DNA of 64,000 bases from Pseudevernia furfuracea (Eukaryota > Ascomycota > Lecanoromycetes > Lecanorales > Parmeliaceae), in contig JAIUPT010000042.1 of assembly GCA_022315425.1 (NCBI GenBank), forward strand, positions 2,294,001 through 2,358,000, written 5' to 3'. The notes under the pieces were generated by a model, which was not told the DNA's origin, made no database searches, and worked only from the letters and a program-made list of their open reading frames with translations. Below, one piece after another: positions 44,620-53,662 of this stretch (the first letter of the stretch is position 1; each line of letters opens with the position of its first letter). Position numbers and translations under genes: made by a program.

Positions 44620-46890
44620 TCATTCAGGATCCCCTTCACTCGTATTGTCAGAACACCCGCCCGAGTCGATGAATGGAATGAATTTGTTTTTCTTCATGAG
44701 TTTGTTTTTCTTCATGAATTCGACCACTTGCTTATTGGGACCCCGATCTTCTTTCGGTAGTCCCTCCACCTTTAACCCCCCCAAACTCTCAGCTCTTGAA
44801 AGCGCAACATATGCCTGGCCCGGCTCGAACGAATGCCTCAGATCGACAATCACACGCGACAAAGTCATTCCCTGCGCCTTGTGCACAGTCATCGCCCACG
44901 CAGCCGTCAAGGGTATTTGTGTCCTAGAGAGTAAGCTATACGGTTCATCGTCGCCGAGTTCGTTCACCATGCACCATGGGTAGATGGTTCTTCTGACACC
45001 ATTAAGAAATCGAACGATAGGCCATTCTTGTACAGCTGTTTGATTGACGAATACCCTAAGCAACCCGTTCTTGCGACTTGAATAATCCCAACCAGGTAAC
45101 ACTTTAGGAAACAGCTCCGGACAGTGTTTTTCGAAGCCAACAATAGTCCCTTGGCTGCCATTTGCTAGGCTTGAGTTAATATCCCAGTTGACGAGAAGCA
45201 TGACAAGCATTCCTTCCTTAAGTACAAGTTTTGGCTCCAAAGGGTGTTCTTCCAGAGCCTCCAAGGTATGGCTCATCGGCTTCGGGCAGCGATCTCGTTT
45301 GTCTTTGAGGGTGTCATGTTTTTGGTTCCAATAAAAGTTGTCGAGGCACAAATATGTCAAAGCTCGCCCTGGAAGCTGCGCAAGTTCTTTGTCATTAATG
45401 GCCTTTACGTCTACTCGCCTTGGGAAGAGTCTGACAGCACCTCTGGTTTCTGACACATGCTCAAGTAAAAGCCATTTTTCGTCAATGCTACAAAGTTGGC
45501 CAAGCCTACAGGTCTCGAGCAATGCCACGAAATCGGCGTCTTTTTGTCGGTGAGTAGCGTTGAGGTTGACGTGTGCAAAACGGCACTCATGCCACGCATC
45601 GCTGCAAAAGGCCCATTTAGAAGTTTCCTCAAATTTTGATAAGCACTTGACGCACTCATACTTGGCTTCCCAGAAGGCAGGTCCCAAGGTGGTACCGCAT
45701 GTCAAGCAATATTCGAAAGGGTTGACGGGAGGGAGCTGGAAAAAGTCGCCGGTCACTATGATTTGGACGCCTCCGAAAGGCTTCTCGCTGTCCCTTGCGG
45801 ATTTCATTACGCAATTGAAACGCTCAAAGACATCGTTTGCCATCATGCTGATTTCATCGATGACCAAAACGTCTGTCGCTAAAAGTCTCTTCCGCACCTT
45901 TTTTCCGCGAGCATTTTTCTCTAGCTTCCCAAGCGGCTGACCAAGAGAGCGCGGGATCCAGCCGGCGTAGTTGTGTAAAGTCCTACCATTGACCTCCAGC
46001 GCGGCCCTGCCGGTAGGCGCCAAGATGTCCACTTTCTTCTTTTCTTCTCTGAGCAGAGGGACAAAATGCTTCAAGACGGTTGACTTGCCGCAGCCCGCCG
46101 AGCCCGTATAGAAGACGTTTTTGCCACTCATAATGAGTTCAACAAGAGCGAGCTGCTCTGCGCATAGGCTTGGCTTAGTTCTTGGCTTAGTTCTTGGGCT
46201 ATTGGCAGCAATGTGGTCCAGCACCGTCGCATCGTCAGAGCAATAACCGTAATCAGAAGACGTCCCCGACGAGATAGTATCTAAGGCTGGACTGAGATGG
46301 TCCAATGCGGCATTTGATATATCTGAGGCAATGCTGTGGTCATGAGACGCTAATTCTTTGAGATCTGCGGATCTAGTATCTTTCCTTGATCCAGGTTCCC
46401 CTGCAGTATTACCGAAGGAGCTGTCCCCATCCGGACTGGTACTGCCAGAAGCGCTGTCGTTAGAACTTGGGCCGGCGGAGCTGGTGTCGCTGGCGACAAC
46501 ATCGCTTGAGGGCGCTTCAGCGGCTGAACTGCTACCCTCGATGCTGCGATCATCTGCATCGCGGAACGAGGTCTTTGCTGACAGTGCTGTCTGAGATGTA
46601 ATGTGAATGTTTTGATACTTTGACTTGGGACCCGTAGCTCCTTCTAGTGTGCCATCATTATCCACGTATGTTGCTTTCTTGCGCGATTCGTTTTCGGCTT
46701 GCCAGGAAGACGGCCTCTCCTTCTTCTTTCCGATGAGGGTATTCGGAGGAGTCTGAAGCTGTTGAGCGACATAATGCGGAGGCGTTGGGAATTCGGGCAT
46801 GAAGCCTGGGACGTAAACGCGGACGGGTTCCTCAGAAGGAGTGGGCGTTTTCTTTGACGGCTCGCTATCTCTGCACACAGAACTAAGCAT
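44620..46890 (-). CDS. PIF1-like DNA helicase with an inserted cysteine cluster
   Basis: One open frame of 756 codons from the ATG at 46890; the frame continues upstream without an ATG. The first 235 residues are Ser/Asp-rich and disordered. The superfamily 1B helicase core follows: GSAGCGKST (about 263-271), APTGRAA, VIDEISMM, GDFFQLPPV, then THRQ, GSQGTIVGFE and the end motif TVHKAQGMTLSRV with YVALSRA. Between GDFFQLPP and THRQ sit CLTC, CVKC and further Cys, a likely zinc-binding insertion. PIF1 helicases unwind DNA 5' to 3' and resolve G-quadruplex and RNA-DNA hybrids. The C-terminus has a duplicated MKKNKLMKKNK from a short direct repeat. All motifs are intact, so the helicase could work even if its upstream exon is damaged. 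Confidence 0.88.
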   Translation of the reverse strand: MLSSVCRDSEPSKKTPTPSEEPVRVYVPGFMPEFPTPPHYVAQQLQTPPNTLIGKKKERPSSWQAENESRKKATYVDNDGTLEGATGPKSKYQNIHITSQTALSAKTSFRDADDRSIEGSSSAAEAPSSDVVASDTSSAGPSSNDSASGSTSPDGDSSFGNTAGEPGSRKDTRSADLKELASHDHSIASDISNAALDHLSPALDTISSGTSSDYGYCSDDATVLDHIAANSPRTKPRTKPSLCAEQLALVELIMSGKNVFYTGSAGCGKSTVLKHFVPLLREEKKKVDILAPTGRAALEVNGRTLHNYAGWIPRSLGQPLGKLEKNARGKKVRKRLLATDVLVIDEISMMANDVFERFNCVMKSARDSEKPFGGVQIIVTGDFFQLPPVNPFEYCLTCGTTLGPAFWEAKYECVKCLSKFEETSKWAFCSDAWHECRFAHVNLNATHRQKDADFVALLETCRLGQLCSIDEKWLLLEHVSETRGAVRLFPRRVDVKAINDKELAQLPGRALTYLCLDNFYWNQKHDTLKDKRDRCPKPMSHTLEALEEHPLEPKLVLKEGMLVMLLVNWDINSSLANGSQGTIVGFEKHCPELFPKVLPGWDYSSRKNGLLRVFVNQTAVQEWPIVRFLNGVRRTIYPWCMVNELGDDEPYSLLSRTQIPLTAAWAMTVHKAQGMTLSRVIVDLRHSFEPGQAYVALSRAESLGGLKVEGLPKEDRGPNKQVVEFMKKNKLMKKNKFIPFIDSGGCSDNTSEGDPE

Positions 46891-47030
46891 AACTCCTTCC
46901 TTCAACGCCCTCTTTCTGCCATATTCCCGAAAGTCTTCTTCTGCCCTGGCGCGCCCTCCCTCTTCAACGGTGTAGCCCCTGTGGTCGGCACACGAGAGGC
47001 CTTTGACTTCTTTCTCAGCTTCAGACCTAT

Positions 47031-47152
47031 CCTGAGGTCATTATAGCACAGCAATAAAAGAGTGCAAGGGAGCCATACCACGTGCTGTAGACACCCGGGT
47101 TGCGTCCAACGAACACAGCATACGCGACTTTTGGTGCTTTCTTCTGAGGCAT
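47031..47152 (-). pseudogene. RNase H1-type hybrid-binding exon upstream of the helicase
   Basis: An ATG at 47152 opens YAVFVGRNPGVYSTW, the start of the RNA-DNA hybrid-binding domain of RNase H1. After a GTATGG ... CCTCAG intron (47032-47078), natural sequence continues in the helicase frame (DRSEAEKEVKG, then EDFREYG). The join is off by one base: exon 1 leaves two bases, but the helicase frame needs a complete codon. Either the splice site differs from my model or a 1-nt indel has uncoupled this domain from the helicase. Fungal PIF1-like helicases with such an N-terminal domain exist as repeated families, to my recollection. Confidence 0.45.
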
Positions 47153-47159
47153 TGGACGC

Positions 47160-48361
47160 CTTTGGTACGTATGCGTTTTCGCCGTAGAACACCAAAGCAA
47201 TACTTAAATTGACTCAAGAGGCATGGTACCGAAAGACTGAGCGGGTTGTGCTGCGGGTCCATTATTGTGCGATGGCGCGGAATTGAGGGGAGATGGGCTC
47301 GAGCACAACACATTCTGTGCTGACTCAGCGAAGCCAAGTCACGTGCTCTAATCCCCATCCTCTCTTCGGGCTCTCTGTGAACTTGCTTTCACGCTTGCCC
47401 TGGAGTAAGAAGCTATTCATAGTAGTATATTTGCAAGCTGTTCATATTCATACTAGAACGTTCTTGCAGATACTTGAATAGGTGGCTATAAAAGCAACAA
47501 AAGCTTGGGAAGTTTGCTTCCCAATCCATTCAAGCACAGCCATGGCGACCACCTTGATCATCCAACATCGCCCCAAGATCGGCATACTGTATTCGTATCT
47601 TGTCCGATAAGCGTTCAAACTCTATGGGGCTGCCCTCGTTGCCATAGATGCATCGTGTTCGCACCTATGTTCTTCGCAACATCAAAGCCTTTGGCAATTA
47701 TAAACATCGGCGCTACTCTCTAAGATTTCTGGACGTGACAGAATCATGGCATCCTTCAATGAAGTACTGTTACTCTACAATACCCCACTCGATAAAGACC
47801 GGATACAAAGAGATCAATGTGCTCCTGTCGGTACTCTTGGTGAGAAGTGGAAGAAACGAAAAGAGGAGATGAAGGTACAGAAAGAAGGTTCTCATTTCCC
47901 TCGCGAGGGTGGATGAAAGAACAGAATACGGTAGCACGGACTTTTTTCCGCTAGAGGCTGCCACGGCGGATGCAAAGAATTCAGTGAAAATCGAAAAGAA
48001 GAAGGAAGCGATGCTTAGACGATTATCGGGGCGAGGTCACGATGACAAGGTAGAATTATCTAGTCAAGACGTGAAGGTTACCCAAGATAAAAATAAAGAA
48101 GACAAGGGGCACATGTTGCCCATGCGTCATGGCCCAGATGTGAGGAGGGTCTAAAGATCGTGTTGAGCATTATCCTTCGGGCCACGAGTAAACATTGGAG
48201 GGCGTTTTGGGGGTAGCACGCAGAAACAGTTTCAATGATACTCTTGATCGATGATGCGATGCACAATCTATGTCCTAAATCCGAATGCAAACTTGACAGA
48301 TGCTCATTTAGCACTGTCCCTTCCTCTCTCCACACACAGAACTTCCTCCGCACATTCTCAA
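47160..48361. other. Intergenic with short unassigned frames
   Basis: A plus-strand ATG frame near 47746 (MASFNEVLLLYNTPLDKD ..., 56 codons) and a Lys/Glu-rich frame at 47909-48154 look protein-like but could not be joined in phase. No family recognised, so neither is called. Confidence 0.35.
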
Positions 48362-48838
48362 TCAAGCTACCATCGTGCAATTCAACATAATAGAAGATAC
48401 AGTCGCGCCATCAACCTCCATACACATCAAATGCATCGGTGTAGTAGGGTTCATGAAAGGCGTAGACTCCAAACTCCCATTGGCGGCTGGTGGAGTCGAA
48501 GGTTTCTCAACGGCCGCCTGCTGCTGGCAGGTTGTACCCTCCTCGCCATTGACAGGTGGGGAGATTTGTTCCATCCTTCCAGCGCTAGAGATGGCGTTGC
48601 AGGCGTATTCATCCGTGGGGACCATGGTCTGGCCTTCGGGGCAGATGTCCTCGGAATCGACTGGCTGCGTTTAGCGGAATAGCTTGCGGGGACTGGACAC
48701 GGGTGTCGCCTCACCTCCATTACATAGGAAATGTCGTCTCGTCAACTGGTGGTTCAATCGGCTCGAGATTTCTGAAGGTCTAGCAAGGGTGGCGGTTATC
48801 AGGAGCGCGGTATGAGCAAGGTAGAGTTTGAAATGCAT
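48362..48838 (-). CDS. Small secreted cysteine-containing protein
   Basis: Two exons, 48838-48715 and 48660-48362, with a 54-bp intron (GTGAGG donor, GCCAG acceptor) in matching phase; 140 residues. The first 19 residues are a signal peptide (MHFKLYLAHTALLITATLA). The mature part has six cysteines in a low-complexity Thr/Pro/Ala context (CNGVDSEDICPEG, YACNA, TTCQQQ, LMCME, LNCTM) and no domain I know. Size, secretion and cysteines fit a candidate effector or wall-associated protein, without proof. Confidence 0.65.
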
Positions 48839-49316
48839 GGTGAGAGATGAGGGGATTGAAAGTGGGATTCTGTGGAAAGGACAGTTGGAAAAGAGGAATG
48901 CTTGTTAATGAAAGTGGGAAGCTCCGGGCCGTAGAATGGAATGCCCAAGGACGCGTGAGAATAAGATACTATCAATGCTCCAAGCAGAGAGGAGGGATCC
49001 TTATGCATCATTCTCAAAGCAATTTCGCCAAAGGTAGAGGATTGAGTATGCATGTTCCAAACAAATATGCGTCATTGCAATCAAGTTGAATCGTCTCGCA
49101 ACTACTGGTCATTAGAACTCTAAGTGACTCGCTTTGCATATATTCAATATCATGGTGGAAATTGATGTCTTTCCGCGTAAAGAAAAGCGTTAAAATCGGT
49201 GGAGCGCAAGAAGGAACGGGAAATTCGAAACGTGTACGAGAATAGATCTTGGCGCTTTAGTTGTCTCATAGTCGAGTGAAATGTACACGAAATAGGCACA
49301 CATGAGAGCATACACA
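48839..49316. other. Promoter side of the small secreted protein gene
   Basis: No exon supported. Frames on both strands (48799-49089) overlap the secreted protein gene start and look random. Confidence 0.4.
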
Positions 49317-49690
49317 TGATGCAGATAGTGATTGGGCCACCTCAACGCCAGGGCTAGCAGGCCTGAACAGGTATTCGTCCACAGCGCTAAGCAAACCCCC
49401 ATGTCTGTGCGATGTAGACCCGGAGTAGTATGATCGCTATTTACAGGCGTGGGCGGGCGGGATAAAAGAATGCTATGGCTCTGAAAGAGACGAGATCGAA
49501 TGAAGAGACCGAAACATGCTGAAGGAGGACTTTTTATGGCAAATCGCCATTGGAACTCGAATTGCCATGCTCGAATACCATGATATGCCATGACGAATGC
49601 AGTCGCATACCGCACATCGCATATCGAATAGACTGGATACAAGGCTCGTGGGTCTGTTATGAGACCCACTAACCCACAATCCCGCTGTAG
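49317..49690. repeat. Dispersed repeat, copy 2
   Basis: Same orientation as copy 1. Shared blocks are GTGATTGGGCC, CAACGCCAGG, GGCGTGGGCGGGCGGGATAAAAG, AATGCTATGGCTCTGAAAGAGA and a final GAGACCCACTAACCC. The 3' third has diverged most. Ends are approximate. Confidence 0.55.
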
Positions 49691-49759
49691 CGAATTTCCC
49701 ACCTTCGAACCACTCTGTGCCGTTGAAAGAATAGCTACTCACCGCGGAGTGCACCTGCT

Positions 49760-50329
49760 TTAATTCCTCAAGACCTCAAAAATCCCCCCTACAAGTTTCT
49801 TGACCGCCTCATTCTCAATTTCACCCAAACCTTCCAAAATGTCTCTCACCACTGCATCCGGGTTTCCCTCCTTCATTCTTGAGTAAATACTGATTCCCGC
49901 ACTCGTGAACCTCGTCGCCGTAAAGTAAGTCACAAGCCACTGCCCTGGCCCTCCCACATCCTCAGGTATATCTCCATAGCTCAGAACCTCCCAATGCGTT
50001 GTCGCAATGGTAAGCCAACCTTTACCTCGCCAATCCCAGATAGAAGTATCGGTTCCGCGCGCGGTATCGATACCGTTAATGGTTTTGAATTTGGAAGATG
50101 TGAGGGGTTGGTAAGATGTAGTATCATCGAGCTTGTTGGGAGAGTCTTGGGAGTTTGGAGCAGGGAAGACGGTGTAGCTCATGGTGACATTGCGGTTGCT
50201 TTTCCACATGGAAAGGCTTGAGTGGGTGAGGTGCCACGTTCCGGAGAGCCAATCGATGGTTGGTGGTGTAAAATCGGCCTGGAAAGGGCCGGTGGTCGGA
50301 GGCGGGCGGAGACTGATGGTTGACGGCAT
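49760..50329 (-). CDS. Small beta-rich protein (lipocalin-like in outline)
   Basis: Intronless 189-codon frame with a proper ATG. It has alternating hydrophobic strands with conserved-looking aromatic positions (WLSGTWHLTHSSLSMW, then SIWDWRGKGWL, then WLVTYFTATRFTSAGI), as in single-domain ligand-binding barrels. No signal peptide, so cytosolic. I do not know a characterised member. The gene is divergent from the NTF2/SnoaL-like gene 530 bp away, so the two may share regulation. Confidence 0.75.
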   Translation of the reverse strand: MPSTISLRPPPTTGPFQADFTPPTIDWLSGTWHLTHSSLSMWKSNRNVTMSYTVFPAPNSQDSPNKLDDTTSYQPLTSSKFKTINGIDTARGTDTSIWDWRGKGWLTIATTHWEVLSYGDIPEDVGGPGQWLVTYFTATRFTSAGISIYSRMKEGNPDAVVRDILEGLGEIENEAVKKLVGGIFEVLRN

Positions 50330-50858
50330 AACTACTTACTCGTACAGGACACAGGAGATGACTACCTCTGATTACAATAAGTCTCAGCGCTTTGATCTGA
50401 TTTATATGTAAGGCATTCAAATTGAGGCGAGGTGTTAGCTTGATCACTTAGCCGTACTGCTTTAGCTCTTCTAGGCCAGCTCTTCAACCTGGCCGATTTA
50501 AAGTGCTTCTGGTCCGTTTAATATAGAGATAACACAGCGGAGAACGATTGTGTTGATCAGCTGTTCGCCTCTGCGTGCCAGTACCTCCCAAATCACACCA
50601 GGATTGATTGGTAGTCTGAATCAGTGTTTGCTTGATTTTGAAACCAGTTGAATTTTAGTGGTTGATCCAGAGCTGTAGCAAAAGAGGGATCACGACTCAC
50701 TAGTGCATTCATTTAGATTACCGTTTTAGCTACCAAGGGCTGTAGATTACAATACGGTTTCTTTGAATATAGTACGAGTATGACTAAGATCAAGATCTTG
50801 GCATTTCCAATCACCCCTCCAGCGCTACCCCACTTGCTGGAACAAAAGCACAGCAAAA
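50330..50858. promoter_or_regulatory. Divergent promoter region
   Basis: The 529 bp between start codons of the beta-rich protein (minus) and the SnoaL-like protein (plus) carries both promoters. No specific element identified. Confidence 0.4.
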
Positions 50859-51305
50859 ATGTCTCGCGCGACACTCTTGTCCACGGCCCAAATGGCCATC
50901 GAGGGCTACAACACCTGGACACCCGAGTCAATAATGTCCTATCGAGCCCCAAACTGTATCCACTATATCCTTCCCTCCTCCCTCAACCGCCCACTCCTCG
51001 ACAACGAAAAATATGCCGCCTATTTCGTCCCCATAATGCCCGCGTTTAAAGACTTCCATGTAACAGTTCAAGACACCATTGTGGACGAAGCAGCTCGAAA
51101 GGTCGTTATGCGGGCATCCAGCACGGCTACGACTACGCTGGGGCCATACGATAATGAATACACGCTAATTCTGCACATGACCAAAGATGGGCGCAAGGTG
51201 GAGAAGTTCTATGAGTTTGTGGATAGTGCGTATAGTGCGGACTATATGCGGCGACTACGGGATGTCATTGCCAATCAGCAGAAGGGGGAAGGGAATGGGC
51301 GCTAG
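50859..51305 (+). CDS. NTF2/SnoaL-like domain protein
   Basis: Intronless, 148 residues, good ATG context (AAAAATGTC). The pattern helix-helix-sheet with YNTWTPESIMSYRAPNC at the start, a central VTVQDTIVDEAARKVVMRASSTA strand pair and KFYEFVDSAYSADYMRRL at the end fits the SnoaL/ketosteroid-isomerase-like cone fold. Such small proteins are often linked to secondary metabolism or unknown roles. No biosynthetic cluster is visible around it. Its partner by position is the divergent beta-rich protein. Confidence 0.8.
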   Translation: MSRATLLSTAQMAIEGYNTWTPESIMSYRAPNCIHYILPSSLNRPLLDNEKYAAYFVPIMPAFKDFHVTVQDTIVDEAARKVVMRASSTATTTLGPYDNEYTLILHMTKDGRKVEKFYEFVDSAYSADYMRRLRDVIANQQKGEGNGR

Positions 51306-52161
51306 TAGTTGGAAAGATGTTGAAATATTGATGACGGCCTGATTGTTATTCTTCAATGGAGTTGTGTGCTACTTGTAGTACATGCCAAGCATAATAGGGC
51401 TGCGGTGCTGAATTCAAACACTCCTCTTCCGACTTGTCGTTGAATCACACCTCAGGAGACTTACTTTCAGCTCTTTCTACAAGCCCAGCTATGGCAGGGC
51501 CGGCCAGACCAGTTTGTGCGATCTTCTCGTTCTTGTGGGAAAGATTTCAAGCATCATCCGCCTCCCCTAACGGAAGGAGAGTGTTTCTTTCGTTGAGACG
51601 AGCAAGTTGATGATGGTTCAAGATAAGAGCTAGGCAAGGCTGTTGATGGCGGTGTGTGTGATGCTGTGTTGCGGAGGTGGCTCAGCCGCGGGGGCTGAAA
51701 GGGGCTGAAAAGCCTCACTGATGCCCCACCAAAAGATCCTATTGAACGAAAGGAGTCTTTCCCATCAACAGGCTACCATCTCCGCATCACCAAGCTATCC
51801 ATACGGATGACGTGAGTCTAGGTATCATTTGGGCCAGTATATCGAGACGTTAGGCGAGTTGCTAAAGGAGAAGTCTACTGCTATCGCGATGCAGTCACAT
51901 TCACATGAGCCCATAACGGGCCAAAAGCGACTCTCTGGTACCTCTAGTATTCTCCTTGACTGCTGAAAGTATTGCAGAAGATACCTGATTGTACTTAAAG
52001 ACAACAGAAGCTGCAGCTTCTAGAAGAGGATCCACCGTCTTTTCTTAAAGCGGAAAAGAAAGCGAAATTGGTCCAGTCGTTCAATCGTTACATTACATGA
52101 ATCATTCAACTCGTGGGCAATTTCCGCTCGCATCACCCATTTACAATTTCCGTACCACATA
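51306..52161. other. Intergenic, nothing recognised
   Basis: No exon supported in about 0.85 kb. It contains the 3' ends of the SnoaL-like gene and of the TauD-type gene, which converge here. Confidence 0.45.
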
Positions 52162-53600
52162 TCAGTGCGAGCAAGCGAAAGTGAACAACTCCTCCTCCAC
52201 CGGAAACACCTCCTCTCCAACCTTATGCTCATACAGCGCTCTCCACGTCTCCCTCAACTGTTGCGGCAACTCGTACGCAGCCTCTTCATCTCGCAATATC
52301 AAGCGCAGGAGGTGCCGCTTCAGGCCCATTTCTTCGTTGTCGACGAACGCGTCTCTTGCATGCATCATGGTCAGGTTATTGAAGAAGACCATATCTCCGG
52401 GTTGCAATTGGATCTCGACGGCATGTTTCGTCGCGAGGGCATGCAAGGCGTCGAGCGCGAGACGCTGAGTGGAGGTGAGAGGAGGCAGTGACAGCGGTCG
52501 TGAAGCAGATGGCGTTCCTGTGATACGGGCGCGGGAGAAATTGATTAGGACGCCGCCGAGGAAATGGTTGGGAAAGGCGATAGGGCGGGTATCGAAGGCC
52601 TTGGCGGGGGACGGGCTTGGAGAACACAGATGTTAGCGTTTGGTCAGCGATACGGCAGAGTGAGGACGCTACGGCGATTCCAATTATGTTGATGCAGGTA
52701 GGGAGTCCGCACCTGACCATCGTCCACTCGCTACAAAGAGCGTGGGCAAGATCCGGTCTAAGCGACGCGAGCTCCCGGTATACAGCGGTCGAGGAGGCCA
52801 GATAGAGGCTACCGCCAGTCTCGCTCCGTGAAATGGTGAAGAGGGACACGATGTCTCCGTTATCTGTATGGAAAGGCTGTGCGCTGATTTCAGTTCGGCA
52901 TCAGGGGCTGGGCCTTTTTAGCTCACAATTTCTCGATTTTGATTAGGCGGTCCATGGTATTGGGCGGCCGTGCCGTCTTCTCCAGCTGGCATGGACGTAA
53001 TATGTTCTTCAATTATAGGTCAGAATGTCTTCTCATCCTTTTGCCAAAGCGTTCCACTAACGCAGTACCGAATTATCTCCGCCTTCTCGACCAGCCATGC
53101 CTCGTTTTCTACCGACATGGCTTGAAAGACCGGCGTGAATGATCACGTTCTCAAAATCGTTGTGTCGAGAAGAGTTCAGTCCGGAAACGACCAAGAACTG
53201 CTGTGCGCCATAGATGAATTTAAGAACATCTCTCAGTTTTGATCTCAGACCCTGTGTCAAAGGAAAAGTTCTGGGGTTGATTGCGTTGAGCGGCAAACCT
53301 AAATCTGGTCCAAGTTCAAGTGATGAGTTGGGCTGGAGTTTGGCGATGCATACTCAAGAAATATCTCACACTGTCTTCGACATCTTCAACCTCTTCTGGG
53401 GATAGATGCCACACACAGGGATCCTGCCTGCTGAATGTTGTAAATCGCTTGGACAAAGAGTCTTTCTCCAGACTTGCGGAATCTTTAATTGAAGGTTTCA
53501 AGCATGTATGTGCGGCACCGGATTGCAACCAGTCATTGGACTTGATTGAAGGATAGTAATCTGATAAATCATGAGGATCTATGATGGAGTGAGGAGGCAT
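52162..53600 (-). CDS. TauD-type 2-oxoglutarate dioxygenase
   Basis: Five exons: 53600-53370, 53332-53062, 53006-52927, 52876-52713 and 52615-52162; phases agree (1200 nt, 399 residues). The iron ligands are HTD in PFHTDNGDIVSLF and the distal His in NNLTMMHARDAF; the Arg of LKRHLLRLIL fits the 2-oxoglutarate-binding position. Residues before them (TFPL, LRDVLKFIYGAQQFLVVSGLN) match the N-terminal part of the TauD/TfdA family. The enzyme probably hydroxylates a small molecule; the substrate is unknown. Intron 1 is only 37 bp (GTGAGA to CTCCAG), very short for a fungus. If it is not spliced, the frame is broken there and the gene is damaged. Confidence 0.82.
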
Positions 53601-53662
53601 GTCGACAAAGGAAAGTCCTTGATAACACTTGAACCGCAACTCCGAAACTCAATTGAATGGTA

